DNA from: Sessilibacter corallicola
GTDB lineage: Bacteria; Pseudomonadota; Gammaproteobacteria; Pseudomonadales; Cellvibrionaceae
Direction of reading: 5' to 3'
DNA length: 64,000 nucleotides
Assembly: GCF_021290925.1 (NCBI RefSeq)
Contig: NZ_JAJSLX010000002.1
Coordinates: 124,001-188,000, forward strand
This document shows, one piece after another, positions 19,187 to 27,721 of the stretch (the first letter of the stretch is position 1; the number at the start of each line of letters is the position of its first letter). A program made the translations under genes and the position numbers. Under the pieces are notes generated by a model that was not told the DNA's origin, ran no database searches, and saw nothing but the letters and a program-made list of their open reading frames with translations.

Positions 19187-19669
19187 TTAAACCTGTTCTG
19201 CGAGCGTGCGGTATCCGCCAGAGTAGAACAAAATGGGATCGTGATCATTCGAGGCGGAAAATGCCTCAACTTCGCCGACTAAGATGATGTGGTCGCCACC
19301 TTCGTATCTTGCCCACACAGAGCACTCAAAAGTAGCAACGGCTTGTTTTAAGATAAATTGACCGGTTTTACCTTGCGTGAATTCTTCAGCATCCAGCAGA
19401 TGCGATCCGCGCTGAGCGTATTTATTGGATATCTCCATCTGTTCTTCGGTCAACACACTGATGGCATAACCCTTGGCCGCGTTAAAAGGGGCGAAGCATT
19501 CGGAATTTTTTTGGATGCTCCACAATAACAATGCCGGTTCCAGTGAAAGCGAAGAAAAGGAATTGATGGTCATTCCTATCGGTCCGTTCGGACCTTCTGT
19601 AGTTACAACACAAACTCCCGTGGCGAATTTACCTAAAGTATTGCGTAGTTCTGTAGTTTCTATAGTCAC
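19187..19669 (-). CDS. Flavin reductase-like domain protein (HpaC/FRD family)
   Basis: A 160-residue flavin-binding protein, probably an NAD(P)H:flavin oxidoreductase that feeds reduced flavin to a monooxygenase. The N-terminus LGKFATGVCVVTTEGPNGPIG is the classic HpaC-type opening, followed by TINSFSSLSLEPALLLWSI and a C-terminal GDHIILVGEVEAF strand with the conserved GDH and the YSGGYRTL end. It begins with GTG and has a poor ribosome site. No partner oxygenase is adjacent, so the substrate pathway is unknown. Confidence 0.85.
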   Translation of the reverse strand: MTIETTELRNTLGKFATGVCVVTTEGPNGPIGMTINSFSSLSLEPALLLWSIQKNSECFAPFNAAKGYAISVLTEEQMEISNKYAQRGSHLLDAEEFTQGKTGQFILKQAVATFECSVWARYEGGDHIILVGEVEAFSASNDHDPILFYSGGYRTLAEQV

Positions 19670-20054
19670 GAGAGAAAAAGCCCTATATAAAATTCTATTT
19701 AAATACCCATTAATGAAGAGTCATTTCTCTTAATTTTAGGTGTTTTCCTTGTTGGAGCGAACGAAGAATACTTAATTAACGTTGTTAATCGCGATAAAAG
19801 TGATCTTGTGCTCAATATGAACGTTGAATCTTAGCTGGCAAATTACGGTAAGCTCAAAATCTTAGATTAAATATCGGTTAATAATAATGCATCTCAATTC
19901 TGAGAGGCAATTGTAGTGTTTTTGTTCGGTAATGAAAGTTTTATGGTTCCCAAAAGAGACTCTGTTATTTTTCGATGTAGGTTTCACTGAATCAGAGTTG
20001 CCTAATAGTGACTGCTTAGCGCTATTAGATCAGAGCGATGGGAGCAAATAGTTG
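19670..20054. other. Intergenic region without a clear gene
   Basis: The region holds the upstream sequences of the flavin reductase gene and the 3' flank of yaiI. A 39-codon open frame with an ATG (19932-20051, +) is intact but has no good ribosome site and no recognisable family, so it is not called. Confidence 0.4.
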
Positions 20055-20531
20055 TTATCGAAGGCGACTTAACCATCGATCTAAAGCGTTTGCAAAGGCT
20101 TGTTTATCTTGCTGGCTAAAAGACTTTGGCCCTTTCGAATGAATACCGCTGGCTCTTAGCGTTTCGTTAAAGTTGCGAATCGTTAAACGGGCACGAATGG
20201 TTTCAGGAGAGTATCGGTCGCCGCGAGGGTGTAAAACCGTGCAGGACTTTTCTAATAAATCACTGGCTAAGGGTATATCCTGAGTAATGGCTAAATCCCC
20301 GGATTTGGCTTGCTCGCAAATTTTTTGATCGGCGTGATCAAAACCCTTACTGACCAGTTGAAGTTTAACGTGGGGAGACTGAGGTAAATTAATTCCTTGG
20401 TTTGCCACAAATACCGATAGGGTTTTGGTTCGCATGGCTGCGCGGCAAATAATTTCTTTGACTGGCACTGGGCAAGCATCCGCATCAACCCAAATAACGG
20501 GTTGGTCGAATTCGGATGCTTGATCAGTCAC
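20055..20531 (-). CDS. yaiI: YaiI/YqxD family protein (DUF188)
   Basis: A 158-residue protein of the DUF188 family, which has a PIN-like nuclease fold; its biological role is not known. Diagnostic motifs are IWVDADACPVPVKEII at the N-terminus, the AKSGDLAITQDIPLASDLL block with acidic residues, and the end block HSKGPKSFSQQDKQAFANALDRWL. It starts with GTG. It follows the DEAD-box helicase gene by 21 bases on the same strand, so the two are likely co-transcribed. Confidence 0.9.
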   Translation of the reverse strand: MTDQASEFDQPVIWVDADACPVPVKEIICRAAMRTKTLSVFVANQGINLPQSPHVKLQLVSKGFDHADQKICEQAKSGDLAITQDIPLASDLLEKSCTVLHPRGDRYSPETIRARLTIRNFNETLRASGIHSKGPKSFSQQDKQAFANALDRWLSRLR

Positions 20532-20552
20532 AAATGAAGGGACGTTAAGTAA

Positions 20553-22343
20553 TTAGCGAGCGTTAGAGCGATCTTTGGATCGATAATTACGGTCGCCACG
20601 ACCGCCACGATCACCGTTGTTATTCGGTCTTCTATCGCCGTTATTGCTTGGTCTACGGTCACGTCGTTGACGTGGGAATTCAGAAGCGTCTACCTTTTTA
20701 GGGTTTAGCTGCTTGTTGCGAACATAAATGCGCTGCAATACTCGGCTGGTTTCGCTCGATAAGTTTTGCGGTAATTGCACAAAACTGTGGGTATCGTTAA
20801 TCGCGATTTGACCAATGTTGTTGCTGCGCATATTGGCTTCGTTTGCGATAGCGCCAACAAGATCACCCGGGCGCAAACCGTCGTTACGACCCACTTCTAC
20901 GCGATAGCAATCCATCGGTGTGTTGTTGTGTCGGCCGCCGCCATTGCCGCCTCGACGATCATCGCGGTCACGGCGTCTGGAATCTCGACGCTCGTAATTG
21001 AATGGTTCATCAAGCATTTTGTCTTTTTCGACAAATAACGGTTTGTCGGATTGGGCGAGGTAAGCAAGCGCAGCTGCGATTTCATCGGCGCTGACATTGG
21101 CTTCTGCCTGTACTTCAGAAATTAATTCTTTGAATTCTGGTAGCTCTTGAGAGTCCAGTGTTTCGAGAATGCTTTCGCGGAATTGAGAAACACGACGGGT
21201 CGTCAATTCTTCTGATGTTGGCAAACGCGCTTCTTGGATTGCTTGGCCGGTGCTCTTTTCGATGGAACGCAATAAATGACGTTCTCTTGGGGTTACCAAT
21301 AAAATTGCTTTACCGGAGCGACCCGCACGACCAGTACGGCCAATACGGTGTACGTAAGCTTCGTTATCGTAAGGGATATCGTAGTTTACAACGTGAGTAA
21401 TTCTCGGTACGTCGATACCGCGAGCGGCGACGTCGGTAGCGATAACAACATCAATTTTTCCGCTTTTGAGTTGTTCAATCGTAATTTCTCGTTGTTTCTG
21501 ATTGATATCACCATTCAGTGCCGCACTGGCATAGCCGCGTGCTTCAAGACGCTGGGCAAGATCAACGGTGGCAGTTTTAGTGCGCACAAACATGATCAAA
21601 CCGTCAAAATCTTCAACTTCTAGGATGCGAGTTAACGCATCAATTTTGCGACTCGGGCTGACCATTACGTAGCTTTGTTCGATGCGTTCAACCGTTTTGG
21701 TTTTCGCTTCAATTTGGATACGTTGTGGGTTGTTCAAATAGTTGGCGGTAATTTTCTTGATCGCCGGCGGCATGGTTGCACTGAATAAAGCAACTTGGCG
21801 ACTCTCAGGGGTGTGATCAAGAATCCATTCAACGTCGTCAATAAAGCCCATACGAAGCATTTCATCGGCTTCGTCGAGAACGACGGTTTTTAATTGGCTT
21901 AAATCAAGACTGTTTCTTCTTAAGTGGTCCATTACGCGACCGGGTGTTCCAACAACTACATGCACGCCGCGCTGTAATTGACGCAATTGAGCACGCATAT
22001 CTTGGCCGCCGTAAATTGGGGCGATATGGAATCCTGGGGTATTTTTAGCGTAACTTTGGAACGCTTCTGCAACCTGAATTGCCAGTTCTCGTGTGGGGGC
22101 GAGAATAAGCGCTTGTGGTTTGTGAATGGATAAATCGATATTGGCTAAGATCGGTAGCGCGAATGCCGCTGTTTTACCGGTCCCTGTTTGCGCAAGACCA
22201 AGCAAGTCCTGACCAGTAAGTAGTACTGGAATACTCTGAGCTTGGATTGGAGAAGGGAGTTCATAACCGATGGTTTTTAAAGATTCACAAAGATTTGCTG
22301 GTAGACCTAGCGATTCAAAGTCGCCGGAAAGATCATTGGACAT
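20553..22343 (-). CDS. deaD: DEAD-box ATP-dependent RNA helicase (DeaD/CsdA)
   Basis: Cold-shock-type RNA helicase acting on structured mRNA and ribosome assembly. The 596-residue protein has the helicase core with Q motif, Walker A AQTGTGKT, PTRELA, DEAD (VLDEADEML), SAT, and motif VI HRIGRTGRAGR in the first 375 residues. It then has a CsdA-type linker and a DbpA-like RNA-binding domain (around DGLRPGDLVGAIANEANM), and finally an Arg/Gly/Asn-rich tail (RRPSNNGDRRPNNNGDRGGR). The ATG at 22343 has AGG at suitable spacing and is preferred over one nine codons upstream. The long leader (over 150 bases upstream) fits cold-inducible control. Confidence 0.94.
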   Translation of the reverse strand: MSNDLSGDFESLGLPANLCESLKTIGYELPSPIQAQSIPVLLTGQDLLGLAQTGTGKTAAFALPILANIDLSIHKPQALILAPTRELAIQVAEAFQSYAKNTPGFHIAPIYGGQDMRAQLRQLQRGVHVVVGTPGRVMDHLRRNSLDLSQLKTVVLDEADEMLRMGFIDDVEWILDHTPESRQVALFSATMPPAIKKITANYLNNPQRIQIEAKTKTVERIEQSYVMVSPSRKIDALTRILEVEDFDGLIMFVRTKTATVDLAQRLEARGYASAALNGDINQKQREITIEQLKSGKIDVVIATDVAARGIDVPRITHVVNYDIPYDNEAYVHRIGRTGRAGRSGKAILLVTPRERHLLRSIEKSTGQAIQEARLPTSEELTTRRVSQFRESILETLDSQELPEFKELISEVQAEANVSADEIAAALAYLAQSDKPLFVEKDKMLDEPFNYERRDSRRRDRDDRRGGNGGGRHNNTPMDCYRVEVGRNDGLRPGDLVGAIANEANMRSNNIGQIAINDTHSFVQLPQNLSSETSRVLQRIYVRNKQLNPKKVDASEFPRQRRDRRPSNNGDRRPNNNGDRGGRGDRNYRSKDRSNAR

Positions 22344-22770
22344 GTGGGGAGCCTGTCGAAAACTAAACATATGCAGACCCTCGCCACGAGATTGATGTTG
22401 CAGCGCACAAGTGAGATCTTATTTCGAAAATCATCACACAAGAGCAGTAACTCTTGTTTAGTCAAGCTTGGCAGGGTCGTCAAAGGAGCCCAATTATAGG
22501 CTAGGTGGAGGATAAACAAAACTTTTTTTTTGAATTAAGCTTGTTCGTTTTATGTAAGGTATGTTCGAAAACACTAATTTAAGGTGGAATTTGGTTTAAT
22601 TTCATCAAAATTTAGGCAGAAAATATTGGGGTTCTGCATTGTTTTAACCGTGAATTTCAATTTTTGTCTAAATATTCGGTCAAATGTAGAGCATGATATT
22701 CATCATTCGTCTAATAAATGAAAAAACGTTTTGCGATCCTATTCGACTTTGGGCTTAGGCGGTGATTGTT
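22344..22770. other. Divergent promoter region and deaD leader
   Basis: About 430 bases between divergent genes. The deaD-proximal part (22344-22520) probably forms a long mRNA leader as in other csdA genes. The remainder is AT-rich and should hold both promoters. No further gene is seen. Confidence 0.45.
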
Positions 22771-23133
22771 ATGATTATTATCGTTTCTGTATTGGTTTCA
22801 TTTTGTATTTTTGCAATCGTGCTAACAATTTTATTGAAAGTACGTACACCGAGGTATCGTATTCAAGCTCAGCAAGTTAAATCGATTTTAGAAATGGTCC
22901 TTTGCGGACAGGCTACCAGCAATGATTGGAATCTATTTTTAGCCTTTGAAATTAGAGATAACCCTTACCTTGACACAATTAGAAAACGTTGTGTTGAGAT
23001 TGATGAGTCAGAATTTCGTGATCCTGGAACAAAAACTTATCTATTTACGGCAAAAGGGCTGGAGCAATTGCGCGAATTGCTCAATGAATTAACCGTCTAT
23101 ATTGAAAAGGAAGTGGATCAAGAAAACGATTAA
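22771..23133 (+). CDS. Small membrane-anchored protein of unknown function
   Basis: A 120-residue protein with one N-terminal transmembrane helix (about residues 1-24, IIIVSVLVSFCIFAIVLTILL) and a soluble, acidic C-terminal domain with cytoplasmic topology likely from the following Lys/Arg. The domain contains SNDWNLFLAFEIRDNPYLDTIRKRC and ends in helix-forming LEQLRELLNELTVYIEKEV. I do not recognise the family. The ATG at 22771 is chosen because AGGCGG stands eight bases before it; an in-frame GTG nine bases upstream is within that site. Codon use looks like that of neighbours. Confidence 0.7.
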   Translation: MIIIVSVLVSFCIFAIVLTILLKVRTPRYRIQAQQVKSILEMVLCGQATSNDWNLFLAFEIRDNPYLDTIRKRCVEIDESEFRDPGTKTYLFTAKGLEQLRELLNELTVYIEKEVDQEND

Positions 23134-23202
23134 TGCAGAAATCTTTACCGGTGTTTTTGATGGAAAATATAGTACACCTTTTCTAACGCTTAGCGCGTCT
23201 TA

Positions 23203-23235
23203 AAACGACAACTTGTGGTTTGAGTGTTGTCGTTT
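23203..23235. terminator. Candidate terminator hairpin
   Basis: Ten perfect base pairs with a 13-base loop, about 70 bases after the small membrane-protein gene. It lacks a convincing T tract, so termination is uncertain. Confidence 0.35.
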
Positions 23236-23521
23236 GTATGGGTTTTTGAATTTTCAAAAATTTCTGAATTTTAGAGGCTGGCGGTTTTTATTGGTTTCAT
23301 CACGAACAATAATTAACTAGAGATTTTTCACTCGATTTCATATTGTCAATGTTTTCCAATGCAAACAGCGACTTGCTTTCTTTAACTTATCGAACGACAA
23401 GTTGAGCTTTAACAATCCACTTGACACGAATTATTAAAATACGGATGTACTAAATTGTGCGTCGAAGTGTGCGTAAAATAACTCTGTCGTTGTAGAATTT
23501 TAATCTGAAGTTTCTTTGGTT

Positions 23522-23560
23522 GTATTGGACGGTCGTATTGGATGGCTGTATTGCATTTGA
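23522..23560. repeat. Imperfect 13-base tandem repeats
   Basis: Three consecutive 13-base units begin with gtattg; the first two share 10 of 13 positions (gtattggacggtc and gtattggatggct) and the third is conserved only in its first six bases. They lie about 80-120 bases before the AI-2E permease start, so a phased binding site is possible. Confidence 0.4.
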
Positions 23561-23641
23561 CGTCCAAAAAATCGCGAGTTTGTTAGAGAAAAATCGTTAG
23601 CAGACTCACCCTTATTGTGGCGCCCAGAGTAGGTCTAATAA

Positions 23642-24739
23642 ATGAATTTTGAGTTTTCGCCAGTCACTCGCTTTTTGGTCATTACGGCAGCAATCGTTGT
23701 TGTCGTTGCCGGAATGAAATCTGCTGAGGCAATTTTAGTCCCTTTCTTTTTATCATTATTTATCGCCGTTTTATGTTCGCCGCCACTGGCTGGGTTAAAA
23801 AAATTAGGCTTCCCAAACTGGCTGGCAATTTTAGTTGTTATTGTCGGAATTATTGTCATTGGCGTTGTTGTAGGTGCTGTCGTTGGTTCATCTATTAACA
23901 GCTTTCGGGCGGATTTACCTGAATATCAACAGCGGCTTCGAACATTAACTTCTGGCGGTATCGATTTATTGCACAGTTATGGTATCGAGTTAGATACGTC
24001 ACAAATCAGGGAAAGTTTTGATCCCAGTGCTGCGTTGGGTTTTGTCGGAACCACACTTGCCTCGTTGGGTAATGTGATGACCAACGCCTTTTTAATTTTG
24101 CTGACAGTAGTTTTTATTCTCGCTGAAGAAGTTCGATTCAGTGACAAATACATGATGGCGACATCGAAAAGCAAAGGTGCGTTACAAGCTTTGGAGCGAT
24201 TTACCTCCAGCATTAATCGCTACATGGCAATAAAAACATTAATGAGCGTAATGACGGGCGGGATTTTGACTGTGTGGTTACTCATACAGGGCGTTGATTA
24301 CGCGGTACTGTGGGGCTTGCTCGCATTCCTATTAAATTTTGTACCGACCTTAGGTTCCATATTGGCAGCAATACCAGCGACATTACTGTCATTGGTGCAA
24401 CTGGGTGTGAGTGACGCGGCAATCACGGCGCTTGGTTTTGTATTGGTTAACGGAATTGTTGGTAATGGTATTGAACCCAGAACGATGGGACGAGGTTTAG
24501 ATCTTTCTGCTCTGGTGGTGTTTTTGTCGTTAGTTTTTTGGGGGTGGGTACTTGGCTCGGTTGGTATGTTGTTGTCTGTACCTTTAACAATGACAATAAA
24601 AATTGCTCTCGAGAGTTTTGATGATACTCGTTGGCTCGGTGTCATGCTTGGGTCGGGGAGGTCGGCAATGAAGATAAACGATGTCCCCGAACCTAACGGA
24701 GCAGAGTTAAAACTGCCGTCTTCCGAATCCAATTCTTAA
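23642..24739 (+). CDS. AI-2E family transporter (PerM/TqsA/YdiK type)
   Basis: Inner-membrane protein of 365 residues in the AI-2E family, whose members export or exchange small molecules, including autoinducer-2 for TqsA and Na+/H+ for some others. Around eight hydrophobic segments are visible: a pair at about 8-45, one at 58-85, then, after a soluble helical region (SFRADLPEYQQRLRTL), a cluster from 140 onwards. The central AIKTLMSVMTGGILTVWLL and LLAFLLNFVPTLGSILAAIP blocks and the late ALVVFLSLVFWGWVLG and LLSVPLTMTIKI are diagnostic. It is monocistronic. The transported substrate cannot be inferred. Confidence 0.88.
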   Translation: MNFEFSPVTRFLVITAAIVVVVAGMKSAEAILVPFFLSLFIAVLCSPPLAGLKKLGFPNWLAILVVIVGIIVIGVVVGAVVGSSINSFRADLPEYQQRLRTLTSGGIDLLHSYGIELDTSQIRESFDPSAALGFVGTTLASLGNVMTNAFLILLTVVFILAEEVRFSDKYMMATSKSKGALQALERFTSSINRYMAIKTLMSVMTGGILTVWLLIQGVDYAVLWGLLAFLLNFVPTLGSILAAIPATLLSLVQLGVSDAAITALGFVLVNGIVGNGIEPRTMGRGLDLSALVVFLSLVFWGWVLGSVGMLLSVPLTMTIKIALESFDDTRWLGVMLGSGRSAMKINDVPEPNGAELKLPSSESNS

Positions 24740-25110
24740 TAGGTTTTATTGGCTTTGCGGACAATTCTTGTCTTTAACAAAGCCAATGAAATCAGTCTGT
24801 AAGCAATAATGCTTGGCCTCTAAATTCTCTCCCTATGTTTGAACAATCTCTCTTTTTGAGGGATTGTTCCGACCAACGCTTGGGTGGTAAGTGCTGTTTA
24901 AAAGAGCAACAACTAACCATCGTTAAAGACGTTAAATCGTAAAATGGCTGTAATCTTCTCTTTATCAGCAATGGCGCGTGTATCTATGTGTTTGTTTCGA
25001 ATTTATACTTTTTTCCCACGAAATAAGGCGCTAGATCGTTAGTTTATTGGTGGCAGCAAACTGTTTATAATCCAGCTTCTGTTTTCAACTAATTAGGTCG
25101 AGGAATAATA
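24740..25110. other. Intergenic region with two hairpins upstream of gpmA
   Basis: About 370 bases. Hairpin one: attggctttg (24748-24757) with 24778-24787, 20-base loop, right after the permease stop. Hairpin two: 24841-24869. The rest, AT-rich, should hold the gpmA promoter. No gene is seen. Confidence 0.5.
24841..24869. other. Stable hairpin of unknown role
   Basis: A 12-bp stem (one G-T wobble) closed by a five-T loop: gaacaatctctc pairs with gagggattgttc. It is about 100 bases after the permease stop and 240 before gpmA. No T run follows; it could be an RNA 3' end, a processing site or part of a leader. Confidence 0.4.
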
Positions 25111-25857
25111 ATGTATAAGCTGGTACTTGTGCGTCATGGCGAGAGTATTTGGAATAAGGAAAATCGCTTCACCGGCTGGAAAGACGTTGATCTTTCTGAG
25201 AAGGGCAAGCTAGAAGCAGTTGCCGCGGGTCAACGATTGAAAGCCGAAGGCTTTGAATTCGATAAGGTTTATACCTCTGTTTTGACCAGAGCAATTAAAA
25301 CAGCTTGGTCAATCATGTCCGAGCTTGATGCATGTTATTTGCCCGTTATTAACAGTTGGAAGTTGAACGAACGTCATTACGGTGGCCTTCAAGGTTTGAA
25401 CAAAGCTGAAACCGCAGAGAAACACGGTGAAGACCAAGTCCTTGTTTGGCGACGCAGCTACAATACTCCGCCTCCAGAGCTTGAGAAAACGGACGAGCGT
25501 TACCCTGGTAACGATGCGCGTTACTCCGAGTTATCAGAATCTGAAATTCCTCTTACCGAATGTCTTGCTGATACTGTTGAGCGTGTTGTTCCTTATTACG
25601 AGAGTGTTATCGTTCCTGAAATTAAAGCCGGAAAACGATTGCTCGTCGCAGCTCACGGTAATTCAATTCGCGCGCTCGTTAAGTACCTTGACGATATGAG
25701 CGAAGACGCAATTATGAAAGTAAACATACCAACTGCTACCCCGTTGGTATATGAGCTGGATGAGAATTTGAAGCCTATTAAGCACTACTACCTTGCCGAT
25801 GAAGAAGCCTTAGCAGAAGCAATGAATGCAGTGGCTAATCAAGGTAAAAAGCAGTAA
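25111..25857 (+). CDS. gpmA: 2,3-bisphosphoglycerate-dependent phosphoglycerate mutase
   Basis: Glycolytic interconversion of 3- and 2-phosphoglycerate. The 248-residue protein has the phosphohistidine motif LVRHGES (His9), [11 protein letters not shown], the [11 protein letters not shown] segment, [15 protein letters not shown], and the second catalytic histidine in [10 protein letters not shown]. Length and motif order match dPGM rather than the cofactor-independent GpmI. It is a single gene with a good GAGG ribosome site and a hairpin downstream. Confidence 0.96.
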   Translation: MYKLVLVRHGESIWNKENRFTGWKDVDLSEKGKLEAVAAGQRLKAEGFEFDKVYTSVLTRAIKTAWSIMSELDACYLPVINSWKLNERHYGGLQGLNKAETAEKHGEDQVLVWRRSYNTPPPELEKTDERYPGNDARYSELSESEIPLTECLADTVERVVPYYESVIVPEIKAGKRLLVAAHGNSIRALVKYLDDMSEDAIMKVNIPTATPLVYELDENLKPIKHYYLADEEALAEAMNAVANQGKKQ

Positions 25858-25884
25858 TTGAAAATATCTTGATCTAAGTATTTG

Positions 25885-25914
25885 CCAATATTGCACAAGG
25901 ATGTGTGATATTGG
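25885..25914 (+). terminator. Candidate terminator after gpmA
   Basis: A 13-bp stem (ccaatattgcaca with tgtgtgatattgg, two wobble pairs) around a 4-base loop, 27 bases after the gpmA stop. It is followed by a T-rich stretch (attcttaatctt). Confidence 0.55.
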
Positions 25915-25920
25915 ATTCTT

Positions 25921-26248
25921 AATCTTATTGAATGATCGCGTTGAGTCAGAACGCCAGAAAAGTACAGTATTAGGTTCGATAGATAAGTTTCAATCAAAAG
26001 CAAATAGGCAAATAACGGCGGTCAGTATTTCTGATCGTTTACTGAAAGCACGCCACGCTGAGTTCTTTTCGGTGTAACAAAAATTTTCTTCTACAACAGC
26101 ACGAATTCGGAGAACTTTGAGTTTCATATCATGGATTAGATAGCTACTGTTACTAGGTTTCTGAATTTAGAAGTTTGATTCTAGTTTCATTAAAACCCCG
26201 TTCGCCTTAGAACAAGGCTAATTTTATATTGACTGAGGTCTTAAAATC
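25921..26248. other. Intergenic region upstream of AsmA-like protein gene
   Basis: About 330 bases with no convincing gene or known motif; presumably contains the promoter of the gene starting at 26249. Confidence 0.4.
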
Positions 26249-27037
26249 ATGAAAGCGCTAAAAATCTTGGCCGGTGTGGTAATTGTTATTGCTATCTTGC
26301 TGGGAATAGGAACGTACCTGCTGTTTAAAAATATTAATGATATTGTTAAATTCGCAGTGGAAGAAGGCGGTACTCAAGCAACGAAAACAGCAGTTGTCCT
26401 TAACAGTGCTGAGATTGATGTCGGCGAAGGTCGCGGCCAATTGAATGCGTTAAGTGTTGCCAACCCTGCAGGGTTTAGTGCGAATAATATCTTTAGTCTC
26501 GATAAAATTGTGGTTGATGTCGACCCTCAATCATTAACCAAAGACGTGCTTGTTATCGATGAAATCACCATTGATGGCGTCAAGGTCCTGGGTGAATTGA
26601 AAGGGCTTACTGAAACTAATATCACTGCGTTGCTCAATAATTTAGATCAAGGTAGTGGCAGTGGTTCTTCGTCGGATTCCTCCGCTGGTGAATCCAAAGA
26701 TCCATTATTGGCGGTTAAAAAATTGGTGTTCAGCAACAGCGAATTAGCGTTGAGTTCCGATGAATTTGGCAGCTTAGATTTATCATTGCCTAGTTTCGAA
26801 TTATCCAACTTAGGCAACGAGCAAAACGGTCTTACGCCTCAACAATTGGCAAAAGCTGCGATCAAACCTCTTCTAGCCAGAGCGCAAGACGCCGTTGAAG
26901 ATGAGCTGAAAGAAAAAGTAAAAGACAAGGCCGAAGAAAAAATTAAATCTGAATTAAAAGATCGGTTGCAAGATAAAGTCAGTGAAGAAGATTTAGAGAA
27001 ATTAGAAGGCCTGAAGTCTTTGTTCAAGAAAGACTAA
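26249..27037 (+). CDS. Membrane-anchored AsmA-like protein of unknown function
   Basis: A 262-residue protein with an N-terminal transmembrane helix (about 5-26, ILAGVVIVIAILLGIGTYLLF) and a periplasmic body. The first 120 residues have the alternating strand pattern seen in AsmA/YhdP-type lipid-transfer proteins and in DUF748-like repeats: DVGEGRGQLNALSVANPAGFSANNIF followed by DKIVVDVDPQSL and EITIDGVKVLGEL. A short Gly/Ser-rich linker (about 136-150) and a lysine/glutamate-rich helical tail (about 210-262) follow. The AsmA relation is by pattern only and the role is unknown. A GAGG ribosome site and a clear terminator define a single-gene unit. Confidence 0.65.
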   Translation: MKALKILAGVVIVIAILLGIGTYLLFKNINDIVKFAVEEGGTQATKTAVVLNSAEIDVGEGRGQLNALSVANPAGFSANNIFSLDKIVVDVDPQSLTKDVLVIDEITIDGVKVLGELKGLTETNITALLNNLDQGSGSGSSSDSSAGESKDPLLAVKKLVFSNSELALSSDEFGSLDLSLPSFELSNLGNEQNGLTPQQLAKAAIKPLLARAQDAVEDELKEKVKDKAEEKIKSELKDRLQDKVSEEDLEKLEGLKSLFKKD

Positions 27038-27075
27038 TTTCTGATCGTATTTCACATTTTATAGATTGACTCAAG

Positions 27076-27113
27076 ACCGCTCGATGGCAATAGCTGTCGA
27101 GCGGTTTTTTATT
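27076..27113 (+). terminator. Intrinsic terminator
   Basis: A 9-bp GC-rich stem (accgctcga, 27076-27084, with 27097-27105) followed by a T run, 38 bases after the AsmA-like gene. Confidence 0.85.
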
Positions 27114-27721
27114 TAGAAATCTCTGATTAACTTCAAAAGTTGGTTGAAAAGTGGGGTTTTTACTTGAGAAGGGTAGACCTTAGTTTCATTGTTTAGAAAG
27201 AAACAAAGTATTTAATTTTTAAAAACTAATCGACTAAAGCTCCAATCCTACCAAAGGCAACGTCAATATCGGTGATAACTGATGTATCAATAAAGATCTC
27301 ATTGCGAGACGTCATTGTTATTTGAGCTAAATGGCTGCCGACTCACAACTAAGCGAATATACTGCCCCGGTTTTATTTAACACCGATGAATAGTTGACGG
27401 TTTTGGTGCACAAATATCCATCTCTATGGACTTTTTTATATTCGTTTTGTCTAACAACCGGATTTATATGAAAATTTAAACCGTTAAGTAAATTTTAATT
27501 GTGAATGATTGCTCATAAACATAGTCTTAACCGTATTATCTGAACCGGTTAGTAGTAATCGATCCGTTAATGACTAAAATTCCACCTCGATTGACGGTCG
27601 TGAATGGACGTTGTACCGGTTAACTGGTGAATGACAAAACAAAAGTTCTAGGGATTTGAATTATAACGACGGTCGTACCACTATACTGTTGGTGGTAATA
27701 GTCGCAACAGCGTGATTAGTT
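27114..27721. other. Long intergenic region before the cyclic-nucleotide-binding gene
   Basis: About 600 AT-rich bases. The left half has only a 29-codon minus-strand frame (27226-27315) that could be a gene remnant. The right half carries repeated short elements (listed at 27544-27676) and is likely regulatory. Confidence 0.45.
27544..27676. repeat. Two pairs of short direct repeats upstream of cNMP-domain gene
   Basis: ACCGGTTA occurs at 27544-27551 and 27615-27622; GACGGTCGT occurs at 27593-27601 and 27668-27676. The alternating arrangement within 135 bases, ending 45 bases before the gene start, suggests binding sites for a regulator, but no known consensus is matched. Confidence 0.35.

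Larger units (their letters stand above)
23134..23641. other. Intergenic region with hairpin and short tandem repeats
   Basis: About 500 bases without a gene. It holds a 10-bp stem hairpin (aaacgacaac, 23203-23212, with 23226-23235) that could end the preceding transcript, although no T run follows. It also holds the imperfect 13-base tandem repeats at 23522-23560. Confidence 0.5.

Noticed and set aside
19932-20051. 39-codon frame MKVLWFPKETLLFF...
   Set aside because: Intact, but no ribosome site, no neighbour logic and no recognised homologue; chance cannot be excluded.
27226-27315. 29-codon minus-strand frame that looks like the tail of a protein
   Set aside because: Too short to identify; a remnant is possible but not supportable.
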